Below are positions 16,961 to 25,691 of a stretch of 35,450 nucleotides of DNA, piece after piece (within the stretch, counting starts at the first letter, position 1; each line of letters opens with the position of its first letter). Source of the DNA: Clostridia bacterium (lineage in GTDB: Bacteria; Bacillota; Clostridia; Oscillospirales; CAG-272). The notes beneath the pieces are model-generated. The model made no database searches. It was not told the DNA's origin and saw only the letters and a list, made by a program, of their open reading frames with translations. The position numbers and the translations under genes were made by a program. Location: the NCBI GenBank assembly GCA_017646005.1, contig JAGCNJ010000013.1:1-35450 (forward strand), in the 5' to 3' direction.

Positions 16961-17989
16961 TCATTCGTTTTCAAGGTCAATATATATATTATACCTCAAA
17001 ATATTCTTTTTTTCAATAACTTTTATATTTTTTACATTATATTCATCTTGAAGCCTGAGCTTGTTTTTCTTTTTGTGTCCGACTATTTTGGACACCTCGC
17101 CGAAAGGCGCGTGAATGACTATATTTTTGCCCCTTATTTTGTCTTCAAGAGAATTAATTCTTATATACTCTGCAATTTTAGAGTAATATATTTCACAGTC
17201 TACAAGTTCGCCGACGGCATCGTGATAATCACCCGCATACACCTTTGATGCATCACTCAGATTTTCAGCCGACTGAAGCCCTACTCTTATACATTCGACA
17301 CCGTTATCTACGAAAACACTCTTTACGCGAAAGCTTCTTTCGATAGCATCATCAAGCGTGAGCGGTGTATACTCTCCCCTTTGCGCCATTTCACAAAGCT
17401 TTGTATCGTAAAAGACGACCGTAGGATAGATTCTCGCCGCTTTGGCACCGCACTCACATATCACGCGTGCAGTTTCAAGCTCGTCCTCTATACCGGATCC
17501 CGGGAGACCGATCATCATCTGTCCCACAAGCTCAAAGCCGCGCTCGCTTATCAGTTTCATAGCGCGCACCGAAGCCTCAGACGTATGCCCTCTGTTTGAG
17601 GCTAAAAGCACCTTATCCGATATGCTCTGAATGCCGAGCTCAACAGCTTTCACGCCGTATTTTTCGAGAATATCGAGAATATTTTCGTCGATGTAATCGG
17701 GTCTTGTCGAAAGTCTTAACGAATTGATCTTACCCGCATCTATATACTCCTTCGCAAGCGAAAGCAGATATATCATCTCATCGCGTTCAATTCCGGTAAA
17801 GCTTCCGCCGAAGAAGGCTATCTGCACCAAAGCGTCCTTTTCCACGGTTTCAAGCGCACGTTCTATCTGCTCTCTCACACCGCTTTTATCGTAATTACAA
17901 TGCCCCGATATTGTTTTCTGATTACAGAATACGCAGTCGTTCGGGCATCCGAGGTGCGGTATGAATATCGGTATATTTATATGTCGCAT
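16961..17989 (-). CDS. Elp3-like radical SAM protein
   Basis: This 342-residue protein has the radical SAM cluster motif CPNDCVFC (CxxxCxxC) at residues 15-22, then FFGGSFTGI (the GGE-like SAM-binding segment, here GGS), STRPDYID, and GIQSISDKVL in the Elp3/MiaB-like barrel. It lacks the GNAT acetyltransferase domain of true Elp3, so it matches the short proteins found between rnc and smc in many Clostridia. Their reaction is not established; a role in tRNA or rRNA modification is often guessed. Its ATG overlaps the rnc stop by one base. The C-terminal part (about 290-342) is Lys/Asn-rich and AT-rich and poorly conserved in appearance. Confidence 0.88.
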   Translation of the reverse strand: MRHINIPIFIPHLGCPNDCVFCNQKTISGHCNYDKSGVREQIERALETVEKDALVQIAFFGGSFTGIERDEMIYLLSLAKEYIDAGKINSLRLSTRPDYIDENILDILEKYGVKAVELGIQSISDKVLLASNRGHTSEASVRAMKLISERGFELVGQMMIGLPGSGIEDELETARVICECGAKAARIYPTVVFYDTKLCEMAQRGEYTPLTLDDAIERSFRVKSVFVDNGVECIRVGLQSAENLSDASKVYAGDYHDAVGELVDCEIYYSKIAEYIRINSLEDKIRGKNIVIHAPFGEVSKIVGHKKKNKLRLQDEYNVKNIKVIEKKNILRYNIYIDLENE

Positions 17990-18699
17990 TATTTGAAATA
18001 CTCAAGCGCCTCTTTTGCAGCGTTCTGCTCTGCCGCGCGCTTACTGTGCCCGCTTCCCTTGCCGATAAGGTTGCTGTTAAGCCTTGCCTCAACGTCAAAT
18101 ATCTTTTCGTGATCTGGTCCGCGCGAGCCCACAAGCACGTATTCAAGCTTTTCACCGTCCGCCTGCTGAATTATCTGCTGAAGCTCGGTCTTATAGTCTA
18201 TCATCATACCGGAGGAAACATAGCCCTGTATTTCCGGGCCGATAAGCGGCATAAGCACCTTTGCGGTCTGTTCCTTATCGTTTCCTGAATCAAGGTATAT
18301 CGCGGCAAGAAGAGCCTCGAATGCATCGGCAAGAATAGATGCGCGGTCTCTTCCGCCACCAAGTGCCTCACCTCTGCCGAGTCTGAGATATTCACCAAGA
18401 TTTATACCACGCGCAAGCTTTGCGAGAGTTTTTTCGCAAACGACGGTTGCGCGGATACGGGTAAGCTCACCTTCGGGGAATTTCTGATTATCGGCAAAGA
18501 TATGCTCGCTGACTATTATTGAAAGCACCGAGTCTCCGAGAAATTCAAGTCGCTCGTTATAATCGACCTCGATCTTCTTATTTTTCATTTCATTGGCGAA
18601 CGAGGAGTGAGTAAGAGCGGTGTTGATATAGTATTTATTTTTGAACGAATAGCCTATGGTTTTCTCAAGCGCAATGATATTGGGGGTATATTCTTCCAT
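17989..18699 (-). CDS. rnc: Ribonuclease III
   Basis: This 236-residue double-strand-specific endonuclease matures rRNA and structured mRNAs. The catalytic signature YNERLEFLGDSVLSIIVSE (about residues 47-65) holds the metal-binding Glu and Asp; a second acidic site is DAFEALLAAIYLD near 123-135. The C-terminal double-stranded RNA-binding domain (about 163-234) ends GSGHSKRAAEQNAAKEAL. It is the first gene of the ten-gene minus-strand run, yet no convincing promoter is visible directly upstream; the 464-bp gap up to trmFO is filled by repeat copy C. Its ATG has AAGGAGAAAAGCT in front. Confidence 0.97.
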   Translation of the reverse strand: MEEYTPNIIALEKTIGYSFKNKYYINTALTHSSFANEMKNKKIEVDYNERLEFLGDSVLSIIVSEHIFADNQKFPEGELTRIRATVVCEKTLAKLARGINLGEYLRLGRGEALGGGRDRASILADAFEALLAAIYLDSGNDKEQTAKVLMPLIGPEIQGYVSSGMMIDYKTELQQIIQQADGEKLEYVLVGSRGPDHEKIFDVEARLNSNLIGKGSGHSKRAAEQNAAKEALEYFK

Positions 18700-18714
18700 A
18701 GCTTTTCTCCTTGG

Positions 18715-18936
18715 TTTTGTTTGGTGTGATTGGTAGTTGCCCCTTCCGGGGGAGGAGTTGTTTTCCCTGATTTTATTTGGTATGATTGTTTGTTGCCCTT
18801 CGGGGAGTCTATTTCTGTACGGACAGAAATAGACGAAAGAACCGTATAAGGAAAACCTGCACGGTTTTCCTTATATATCCTTTCCCTGTGGCGAAATTCA
18901 AAGTTAAGCACCGACCACAAGGGTCGGATACGCTTG
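18715..18936 (+). repeat. Structured interspersed repeat, copy C, with a tandem duplicated left border
   Basis: A partial left-border copy (18715-18756, with CCCC-TTCC-GGGG at 18740-18751) is followed 56 bases later by the full element (18771-18936). The full element has a TTCG mini-hairpin near 18797-18804, a 12-bp hairpin (18807-18818 / 18823-18834), a perfect 12-bp hairpin (18846-18857 / 18863-18874), the linker TTTCCCTGTGGCGAAATTC, and a hairpin (18911-18916 / 18922-18927), ending ACGCTTG (18930-18936). Copy A is its closest relative. It is opposite in orientation to the flanking trmFO and rnc genes. The small ORFs here are not genes. Confidence 0.85.
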
Positions 18937-18949
18937 TTTGTGATAATTG

Positions 18950-19135
18950 GACTGAAATTTGCTCGTTCAGAGCCGCCTTGCGGCGGATGCGCTCATTTCA
19001 AGCCTTCTCCAGCGGGTAGCGAAGCGGCGACACGGTAGTGAATGACACCACGGTGTGGTGTCAGAGCCGTGGCGTGACCGAGCCGCAGCGAGAAAAGGTG
19101 GCAAAATCGAAGATTTTGACGGATGAGGTGTCACC
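18950..19135 (+). repeat. Second repeat module of copy C, with a large nested hairpin
   Basis: An extra copy of the CCGCC...GGCGG unit (18973-18986) is followed by AAGCCTTCTCC. A nested stem then spans 19003-19098: CCTTCTC pairs with GAGAAAAGG (bulged), GCGGC (19024-19028) with GCCGC (19082-19086), CACGG (19031-19035) with CCGTG (19067-19071), and a perfect 9-bp hairpin lies at the tip (19043-19051 / 19055-19063). Next come TGGC, a small hairpin (AAAATC 19103-19108 / GATTTT 19112-19117) and TGACGGATGAGGTGTC, as in copy B. In B the same outer stem has only a short loop. Confidence 0.75.
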
Positions 19136-19163
19136 AAATTTCATCAAATATCGGGGCATGGGT

Positions 19164-20519
19164 TTAGGACTTAAAATCTGCATAAACTCCACTCGCTTTT
19201 TGCCCGCCAAGCTCAAGTGAGTCAATGTATTCAAGCGATCTTGCCGCCGCGGCGTCGGCTCTGCCCTTTTTGCCGCCGCGTATCTTGGTATCAAACGGCT
19301 TTATAAGCCCGAAATTCGCGTTCATCGGCTGGAATTTCACAACCGTCGGATCGCTTACGTACGCCGCCATTGAGCCGATTATGCTCGACGAGTCAAAGAT
19401 AAACGCAGGCTTTCCGAGCGCACGGTATGCGGCGTTAAGCCCTGCAACGAATCCCGATGCACAGGATTCAACGTAACCCTCTACACCGGTCATCTGACCC
19501 GCGAAGAAAAGCTTATCGTTTGAAACCATTGAATAGTCGGGCGCAAGAAGTCCCGGCGAATTTATAAAAGTATTTCTGTGCATGACTCCGTATCGCAGAA
19601 ACTCAGCGTTTTCTAATCCGGGTATCATTGAAAATACACGCTTTTGCTCACCGAATTTCAGATGTGTCTGAAATCCGACGAGGTTATACATCGTTTTTGA
19701 AAGATTTTCGGCACGAAGCTGTACCACCGCATAAGGCTCGCGCCCTGTTTTCGGGTCAACAAGTCCTACCGGCTTGAGCGGACCGAACAAAAGCGTTTCA
19801 AAGCCGCGCTTTGCCATTACCTCAACAGGCATACAGCCCTCGAAGACGGTAAGCTTTTCCTGCGACTCTTTATCAAATTCCTTAATTTCCGCCTCTTCTG
19901 CCGAAACAAGCGCATTATAAAATGCCTCGTATTCCTCTTTTGTAAAGGGGCAATTGATATAAGCCGCCTCTCCTCTGTCGTAGCGGGAAGCGACAAACGC
20001 CTTCCCCATATCTATCGTGGATGCGTCCACTATAGGTGCGGCAGCATCAAAAAAGTGTAGGTAATCGCGTCCGATAAGCTTTGATATGCTCTCGGAAAGC
20101 TTGTCCGAGGTAAGAGGACCTGTCGCTATGACGGTGATACCGTCGGGTATCTCGGTTACCTCGTCCTCGATCACCGTAATATTTTCGTGCGATCTTAATT
20201 TTTCGGTTATATAATCGGAAAAGGCGTATCTGTCGACCGCAAGCGCACCGCCTGCCGGCACCTCACAAGCATACGCCGCCTCCATTATAATTGAACCAAG
20301 ACGGCGAAGCTCCTCCTTGAGAAGCCCCACCGCATTAAAAATCTGATTTGAGCGCAGAGAATTTGAGCAAACAAGCTCGGCAAAGCCGTTATAGTGGTGC
20401 GCCGGCGTAAGCTTTTTCGGTTTCATTTCATAAAGCCTTACCTTAACGCCGCGGCACGCCGCCTGCCATGCTGCTTCAGAGCCTGCAAGTCCTGCGCCTA
20501 TTATATTTATCTCATTCAT
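19164..20519 (-). CDS. trmFO: Folate-dependent tRNA (uracil-5-)-methyltransferase TrmFO
   Basis: This 451-residue flavoprotein makes m5U54 in the T-loop of tRNA with methylene-tetrahydrofolate and FAD, the Firmicute alternative to TrmA. The FAD-binding [17 protein letters not shown] is at residues 8-24. Family blocks follow: [48 protein letters not shown] and [16 protein letters not shown]. Its start overlaps the end of topA by 8 bases. The topA-trmFO pair is widely conserved in Firmicutes. Downstream lies repeat C rather than the usual xerC/hslVU/codY genes. Confidence 0.96.
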   Translation of the reverse strand: MNEINIIGAGLAGSEAAWQAACRGVKVRLYEMKPKKLTPAHHYNGFAELVCSNSLRSNQIFNAVGLLKEELRRLGSIIMEAAYACEVPAGGALAVDRYAFSDYITEKLRSHENITVIEDEVTEIPDGITVIATGPLTSDKLSESISKLIGRDYLHFFDAAAPIVDASTIDMGKAFVASRYDRGEAAYINCPFTKEEYEAFYNALVSAEEAEIKEFDKESQEKLTVFEGCMPVEVMAKRGFETLLFGPLKPVGLVDPKTGREPYAVVQLRAENLSKTMYNLVGFQTHLKFGEQKRVFSMIPGLENAEFLRYGVMHRNTFINSPGLLAPDYSMVSNDKLFFAGQMTGVEGYVESCASGFVAGLNAAYRALGKPAFIFDSSSIIGSMAAYVSDPTVVKFQPMNANFGLIKPFDTKIRGGKKGRADAAAARSLEYIDSLELGGQKASGVYADFKS

Positions 20520-22764
20520 CGCGAGCGTCTATTTCCTTTTTAAAGCCACAGCCCTCGCTCTTACAGCAGGCGATATTCTTGCCCTTCTTTATAAAGAGCG
20601 GTGCGCCGCAATCGGGGCAATTTTCTCCCGCAGGCATATCCCATGATGAAAAATCGCAATCGGGATAACGCTCACAGCTATAGAACACGCTCTTGTTTCT
20701 GCCGTGCTTTTGGATAACCTTGGCGCCGCACTTGGGGCAAGCAACTCCGATATCCTTTGTGATCTGTCTTGTATTCTTACAATGCGGATAGTTTGCGCAA
20801 GCATAGAACGAGCCGAAGCGGCCGTTTCTTATAACCATATTCGAGCCGCACTTTTCACACTTTTCGCCGGTTACGTTTTCCTCAGCCTTTTCTTCTTTGA
20901 TCTCTTCCTTTGAAACGAGAGGCTTGGTATTCTTGCATCCGGGATAGTTGGGGCAAGCGGCAAATTTACCGAATCTGCCCTCCTTGACGATCATAACGCT
21001 ACCGCACTTATCGCAAATGATGTCTGTCTTTTCAACAGGCATTTCATAGCTCTGGGAATCTGTGTCTGCAAGAGCCGTGTCAAGGCTCTGTGAAAAGTCG
21101 CCGTAGAACTCACGAAGCACAGAAACGAGCGTATCGTCGCCGCTTTCGATCGCGTCAAGCTGATCCTCCATATTAGCGGTAAATCTGTAGTCTACGATAT
21201 TCGGGAATTTATCTACCATAAGTCTCGTCGTGATCTCACCGAGCTGTGTGGGAACAAACGACTTGCTTTCGCGCTTAACGTATCCGCGTGCGATTATTGT
21301 TGTAATGATAGGCGTATAGGTAGACGGTCTGCCGATACCCTTTTCTTCAAGGAACTTGATGAGCGACGCTTCGTTATATCTCGGAGGCGGCTCTGTAAAG
21401 TGCTGCTCGGGAAGCACCGCAGAGGCTTCAAGCACCTCGCCCTGTGTGAGCTTGGGAAGCTTTGTCTTCTTGTCTCCATCAGCACCTGTATCGTCATCCG
21501 AATCCTCATAAAGGCTCTTGTAGCCCGCAAACTTAATGCTGTAGCCGCTTGTATGGAAGGTGTAGCCTGCGGCGGTAATGTCCGCATTGATGGTATCTAT
21601 TTCGGCAGACGCCATCTGGCTTGCGATGAATCTCGACCAGATAAGCTTATAAAGCTTATACTGATCGCTTGTAAGCTTTGATTTTATCATATCAGGCTCA
21701 AGCGAGATATCCGAGGGACGGATAGCCTCATGCGCATCCTGCGCATTAGCCTTGGTCTTATATACACGGCGGTTATTCGGATAATACTTGTCACCAAATT
21801 TGGATGTGATATATTCCTTTGCCGCCTCTGCCGCTTCGTCAGACACTCTGAGCGAGTCTGTACGCATATAGGTGATAAGACCGTGTACGCCGCCGTATTC
21901 GCTGCCCACGTTGATACCTTCGTAAAGCTCCTGGGCTACCTTCATGATTCTCTGTGACTGGAAACCGAGCTTCTTGGAGGCCTCCTGCTGCATAGTCGAG
22001 GTCGTAAAGGGAGGCGCGGGGTTCTTTTGTCTTACAGCCTTCTTTACCGATTCGACCTTGAACTGAGCGCCCTTTACGGCGTTTACTACAGCCATAGCAT
22101 CGCTTTCGCTTGTAAGCTCACTCTTTTCGCTTCCTTTGCCGTAAAACTTTGCAACGACAGCACCGGCTTCGCCCTTAAGGCTTGCCTCGATCGTCCAGTA
22201 TTCCTGAGGAACAAATTCGCGTATTTCATCCTCGCGTTCAACTATTATGCGAGTTGCAACAGACTGCACGCGTCCGGCAGAAAGTCCGCTCTTTACCCTT
22301 TTCCAAAGGTACGGGCTGAGCTTATAGCCTACTATTCGGTCAAGTATTCTGCGCGCCTGCTGTGCGTTAACGGTATCCATATCGATCTCGCGGGGGTTTT
22401 TGATAGCCGCCTTGATCGCCGTTTTGGTAAGCTCGTTAAAGGTTACTCTTCTTATCTTCTCCGCGGGGATATCAAGAGCATTCACAAGATGCCAGCTTAT
22501 AGCCTCTCCCTCGCGGTCCGGGTCGGTCGCAAGGAATACCTTTCCCGCATTCTTTGCTTCCTTCTTAAGCTCCTTGATAAGATCTCCCTTACCTCTTATG
22601 TTTATATATTTGGGTTCAAAATCCTTATCTATATCTACTCCAAGCGTGCTTTTGGGAAGGTCCCTTACGTGTCCCTTGGATGCAAGCACCTTATATCCCG
22701 AGCCAAGATAGCTCTTTATCGTACTGACCTTGGAGGGTGACTCAACAATCAATAAATTTGCCAT
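20512..22764 (-). CDS. topA: DNA topoisomerase I
   Basis: This 750-residue type IA topoisomerase relaxes negative supercoils. The Toprim domain begins [20 protein letters not shown] and has the [13 protein letters not shown] acidic motif near residue 80. The active-site tyrosine lies in [14 protein letters not shown] near residue 300. The C-terminus carries four Cys4 zinc-ribbon repeats, at about residues 585-610 (CDKCG...CPNYPGC), 632-660 (CEKCG...CANYPHC), 671-697 (CPKCG...CERYPDC) and 708-740 (CPDCG...CKSEGC). A Lys/Glu-rich spacer ([11 protein letters not shown]) separates the first two. It lies 31 bases downstream of dprA and overlaps trmFO. Confidence 0.97.
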   Translation of the reverse strand: MANLLIVESPSKVSTIKSYLGSGYKVLASKGHVRDLPKSTLGVDIDKDFEPKYINIRGKGDLIKELKKEAKNAGKVFLATDPDREGEAISWHLVNALDIPAEKIRRVTFNELTKTAIKAAIKNPREIDMDTVNAQQARRILDRIVGYKLSPYLWKRVKSGLSAGRVQSVATRIIVEREDEIREFVPQEYWTIEASLKGEAGAVVAKFYGKGSEKSELTSESDAMAVVNAVKGAQFKVESVKKAVRQKNPAPPFTTSTMQQEASKKLGFQSQRIMKVAQELYEGINVGSEYGGVHGLITYMRTDSLRVSDEAAEAAKEYITSKFGDKYYPNNRRVYKTKANAQDAHEAIRPSDISLEPDMIKSKLTSDQYKLYKLIWSRFIASQMASAEIDTINADITAAGYTFHTSGYSIKFAGYKSLYEDSDDDTGADGDKKTKLPKLTQGEVLEASAVLPEQHFTEPPPRYNEASLIKFLEEKGIGRPSTYTPIITTIIARGYVKRESKSFVPTQLGEITTRLMVDKFPNIVDYRFTANMEDQLDAIESGDDTLVSVLREFYGDFSQSLDTALADTDSQSYEMPVEKTDIICDKCGSVMIVKEGRFGKFAACPNYPGCKNTKPLVSKEEIKEEKAEENVTGEKCEKCGSNMVIRNGRFGSFYACANYPHCKNTRQITKDIGVACPKCGAKVIQKHGRNKSVFYSCERYPDCDFSSWDMPAGENCPDCGAPLFIKKGKNIACCKSEGCGFKKEIDARDE

Positions 22765-22795
22765 ACAGCAATCTTCCTTTCATAAACATTCTGCT

Positions 22796-24142
22796 TTATT
22801 CCGCAAGCGTATAAAATCCGCCTGCCTGCGAGCTTATCACTCCGAGTATTTCAAGCTTTGTAAGTGCGCTCATCACTTCAGCTGTGGAAGAGCTTTCGTC
22901 CACAAGCGCCTCTGCATTCACACGCCCGTCCCGGAGTCTTGAATAAATTTTCTGCTCAAGCTCGCTAAGACCCTCGGGCATCGGCTTTATTGCTAAAGCC
23001 TTTACCTCCGGCTTTGCTTTTACGGCAGTATCTGTACTGTCTTTTGCTTTTTTCTTCTTTTTCTTTCCGGCGTCCTTTGACGGTGAAAAGAATTTTGAAA
23101 TTCCCGTTTTAGCGGTATTTTCAAACAACCGTGCATCGCTGTAGCGGTTTGCTCTTGTCCAAGACGGTATGAGCCTTGCCTCCGACGCTGTATTTACGCC
23201 CTTTGGCACGGCTACGTCGAAATTCGTGTTCGCAAGCACGTTGTTAAGATACGAATACTGGCAAACGAAATCCTCTATAATATCACCTGCATTGGTTATC
23301 GGCTTTGCGCCGTCCTTGAGTAGTGATATCGGTCCGTGGCTTGTCGGTGAGGTTATATCTCCCGGCACAGCATATACGCTTCTGCTTTGCTCGGTCGCAT
23401 ATTTTGTAGTTATGAGCGCCCCGCTTCTTTCGGGACACTCTATCAGCGCGACCGCGTCCGAAAGTCCGCTGATTATACGGTTACGTATCGGAAAATTCTT
23501 ACCTGTCGGCGGTGTACCGGGCGGAAACTCGGTAACCAGCGCGCCGTTTTTCGCTATAAGCTTTGCAAGCTCGCGATGCTCGCTCGGATATATTCTGTCT
23601 ATACCCGTACCCATTACGGCGATAGTCTTACCGCCGTTATTGACTGCGGCAAGCTGTGCTATACTGTCGTTACCGAGAGCCATACCGCTTACAACTATAG
23701 ATTTTGCTCTCGCAAGTCCGCCGCCTATTCTATATGCGGCAATTCTTCCGTAATCGGTAAAATGCCTTGTGCCTACAACGGCGACTGTCAGGATCTCGTT
23801 AAGATTTGGAAGCGTTCCGTAAACGTACAACAAAACAGGATACGCATAGGTCCACTTCAGCTTCACGGGATATTCGGGCTCCATACAGTGAAGAAGCCTT
23901 ACCGAGTGAGATACACAAAAATCGTATATTTCTCTTGCCTGCGACAGATCCTTGTTTGTAAGCTTTGAAGCAAAGCGCTTTTCAAGCCCGTCAACGCGCG
24001 CGTAATCGTCGATTCCGGCCTCATACACTGCGCGTGCATCCTTAAAATGCTCGAGCAACAAGGAATATCCGTTATTTGCCACTCCACCGGTCAGACTCAG
24101 CCATAACCAGTATATGTAATCGTCCAAAATACATACCGTCAC
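22796..24142 (-). CDS. dprA: DNA processing protein DprA
   Basis: This 448-residue protein belongs to the DprA/Smf family, which loads RecA on incoming single-stranded DNA during transformation. The Rossmann-like (SLOG-type) core at about residues 105-300 shows VVGTRHFTDYGR, then VMGTGIDRIYPSEHREL and GKNFPIRNRIISGLSDAV. The C-terminal winged helix (about 393-448) begins LSELEQKIYSRLRDG. Between them is a Lys-rich linker with six consecutive lysines. The usual S-G-x-A-[RK]-G-I-D motif reads SGMALGND, so the expected basic residue is a Leu. The start is GTG 24142, whose codon overlaps the stop of the SpoU gene (GTGA). Confidence 0.92.
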   Translation of the reverse strand: MTVCILDDYIYWLWLSLTGGVANNGYSLLLEHFKDARAVYEAGIDDYARVDGLEKRFASKLTNKDLSQAREIYDFCVSHSVRLLHCMEPEYPVKLKWTYAYPVLLYVYGTLPNLNEILTVAVVGTRHFTDYGRIAAYRIGGGLARAKSIVVSGMALGNDSIAQLAAVNNGGKTIAVMGTGIDRIYPSEHRELAKLIAKNGALVTEFPPGTPPTGKNFPIRNRIISGLSDAVALIECPERSGALITTKYATEQSRSVYAVPGDITSPTSHGPISLLKDGAKPITNAGDIIEDFVCQYSYLNNVLANTNFDVAVPKGVNTASEARLIPSWTRANRYSDARLFENTAKTGISKFFSPSKDAGKKKKKKAKDSTDTAVKAKPEVKALAIKPMPEGLSELEQKIYSRLRDGRVNAEALVDESSSTAEVMSALTKLEILGVISSQAGGFYTLAE

Positions 24143-24996
24143 TTTCGTTTTTTACTTAAAAGCTTGCGCTTGTAAAGCTCCCACATAAGCACCGACGATG
24201 CGACCGACGCGTTAAGCGATTCGGTGTTTGGTGCCATCGGGATAAACACGCTTCTATCGCATTCTGCGATAATATTATCACCAAGCCCGTGTCCCTCGTT
24301 ACCGATAACGAAGCAAACACTCTGATCGCTTTCTATTTCAAGCTCGTCAAGACTTATCGCACTACGGTCAAGCGCCGCGGCGTAGACCTTTACCCCATTG
24401 CTTCTGAGATTTCTGACATGAGCGATCGCATTAGATTCAAAGCGTATAGGAGTCTTAAAGAGCGCCCCCATAGAACCTCTCACCGCTTTGGGTGAAAACA
24501 GATCTGTACAACCGTCGGTTATATACACCGCATCAAGCTCAAAGGCACTTGCACAGCGCAATACCGTCCCCAGGTTACCCGGATCTCTGATATCGCAGAG
24601 CATTATGGTTGCTCTCGGTTCGGTGAAAAACTTTTCATTATTATATATTGTAGTATATTTTTTGAAAAAGTCAATAGTTTTTGCAACAGTTATTATGCCT
24701 TGAGGCGATTTTTCGCTCGTTATTTTTTCAAAAATGCTGTCCGGAACCAAAATCACCGATGTTTCTGTCTGTCCGAAGGTGACAAGCGCATCCGAAACCG
24801 TCTTTTCACTCTTATTATAATACGTTTCGCTTAAGACGATATATTCTGTTTCAGCGCCGAATCTGAGCGCTTCCAAAAACAGCTTTTCTCCGTCCAGAGC
24901 AAAAAGTCCTTCAAGCTCCCTGTACTTTTTTTCCTTGAGCTTGGAAAGCCTCACTATCAGCGGATTGTTTTTCGAGCTTATTCTTTCTGTTTTCAT
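24139..24996 (-). CDS. SpoU/TrmH-family RNA 2'-O-methyltransferase
   Basis: This 285-residue protein has an N-terminal substrate-binding domain (about 1-100, with SSKNNPLIVRLSKLKEKKYR and FALDGEKLFLEAL) and a C-terminal SPOUT knot. The three SpoU motifs are MLCDIRDPGNLGTVLRCA, CFVIGNEGHGLGD and PMAPNTESLNASVASSVLMWE. The domain order matches 23S rRNA methyltransferases of the RlmB / YsgA type; the exact nucleotide modified cannot be told. It is 52 bases beyond rplT, with the rplT terminator in between, so its own promoter is expected but not obvious. It overlaps dprA by four bases. Confidence 0.92.
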   Translation of the reverse strand: MKTERISSKNNPLIVRLSKLKEKKYRELEGLFALDGEKLFLEALRFGAETEYIVLSETYYNKSEKTVSDALVTFGQTETSVILVPDSIFEKITSEKSPQGIITVAKTIDFFKKYTTIYNNEKFFTEPRATIMLCDIRDPGNLGTVLRCASAFELDAVYITDGCTDLFSPKAVRGSMGALFKTPIRFESNAIAHVRNLRSNGVKVYAAALDRSAISLDELEIESDQSVCFVIGNEGHGLGDNIIAECDRSVFIPMAPNTESLNASVASSVLMWELYKRKLLSKKRK

Positions 24997-25013
24997 AATT
25001 ACCTTTTAGACTT

Positions 25014-25039
25014 AAAAAACCGGGTAAAAACCCGGTTTT
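25014..25039. terminator. Terminator of the infC-rpmI-rplT operon
   Basis: A 10-bp stem (25016-25025 with 25030-25039, AAAA loop) around CCGGGT/ACCCGG is followed on the minus strand by a T-run (25019-25014). It lies 10 bases after the rplT stop and can also work in the plus direction. Confidence 0.88.
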
Positions 25040-25048
25040 ATAGCTTTT

Positions 25049-25408
25049 TTATTTCGCGAGAGCTGCCTTAGCCTTTTCAGCGATTGCTGCGAAAGCTTCC
25101 TTATCTGCAACTGCGATCTCTGCAAGCATCTTGCGGTTGAGGTCGATTCCTGCAACCTTGAGGCCGTGCATAAGTGTTGAGTAGTTCATACCGCAAACCT
25201 TAGCCTGCGCGGAAATTCTGGTGATCCAGAGAGAACGGAAGTCTCTCTTCTTCATCTTTCTTCCTGCGAAAGCGTAGTTTCCGCTCTTCATGACCTGCTC
25301 TTTGGCCATCTTGAAATGCTTACTCTTCGCGCCCCAGTAGCCCTTTGCGAGCTTGAGCATTTTATTTCTTCTCTTGCGAGTCATCATCGCGCCTTTAACT
25401 CTTGCCAT
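25049..25408 (-). CDS. rplT: Large ribosomal subunit protein bL20
   Basis: This 119-residue basic protein starts [20 protein letters not shown] and contains [19 protein letters not shown], the long basic helix that threads into 23S rRNA early in 50S assembly. The globular C-terminal part includes [20 protein letters not shown]. In Bacillus, L20 represses its own operon through the infC leader; the leader seen here (26229-26330) would be the likely target. AGGAGGATAATGTAAA precedes the ATG. It is the last gene of the operon, before a strong terminator. Confidence 0.98.
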   Translation of the reverse strand: MARVKGAMMTRKRRNKMLKLAKGYWGAKSKHFKMAKEQVMKSGNYAFAGRKMKKRDFRSLWITRISAQAKVCGMNYSTLMHGLKVAGIDLNRKMLAEIAVADKEAFAAIAEKAKAALAK

Positions 25409-25469
25409 TTTACATTATCCTCCTAAAAGTTATGTTGCCTGATTGCAATTATTTGTTTTTGTTTTTCTC

Positions 25470-25667
25470 TTACTTCTTGCCGAGAAGAGTCTTTACTGCC
25501 GGTGCGAAGGATTCGCTGAGGATTCCTGCCTTACGTAATGCTCTCTTGCGCTTTGTCGTCTTAAGACCGAGCTTATGGCGGCGGTTAGAGTGGCTGAGCT
25601 TTACCTTGCCGCTCTTGGTGAGTGTAAATCTCTTTGCTGTTGCGGAATGTGTCTTAATCTTTCCCAT
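25470..25667 (-). CDS. rpmI: Large ribosomal subunit protein bL35
   Basis: This 65-residue protein starts MGKIKTHSATAKRFTLTKSG, with a Lys/Arg-rich body (RRHKLGLKTTKRKRALRK), the standard bL35 sequence and size. It is a late-assembling 50S protein. It lies 24 bases after infC and 61 bases before rplT, in the invariant infC-rpmI-rplT order. Confidence 0.98.
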   Translation of the reverse strand: MGKIKTHSATAKRFTLTKSGKVKLSHSNRRHKLGLKTTKRKRALRKAGILSESFAPAVKTLLGKK

Positions 25668-25691
25668 TTTTGTATCTCCTTTGCATATTGC

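Noticed and set aside
18654..19294. Short ORFs within repeat C
   Set aside because: The same reason as for B; frames are broken between copies and no start signals are evident.
22027..22740. Plus-strand ORF of 237 residues
   Set aside because: Antisense to topA in a region with strong Toprim motifs on the minus strand.
23169..23753. Plus-strand ORF of 194 residues
   Set aside because: Antisense to dprA, with no family motif or binding site.
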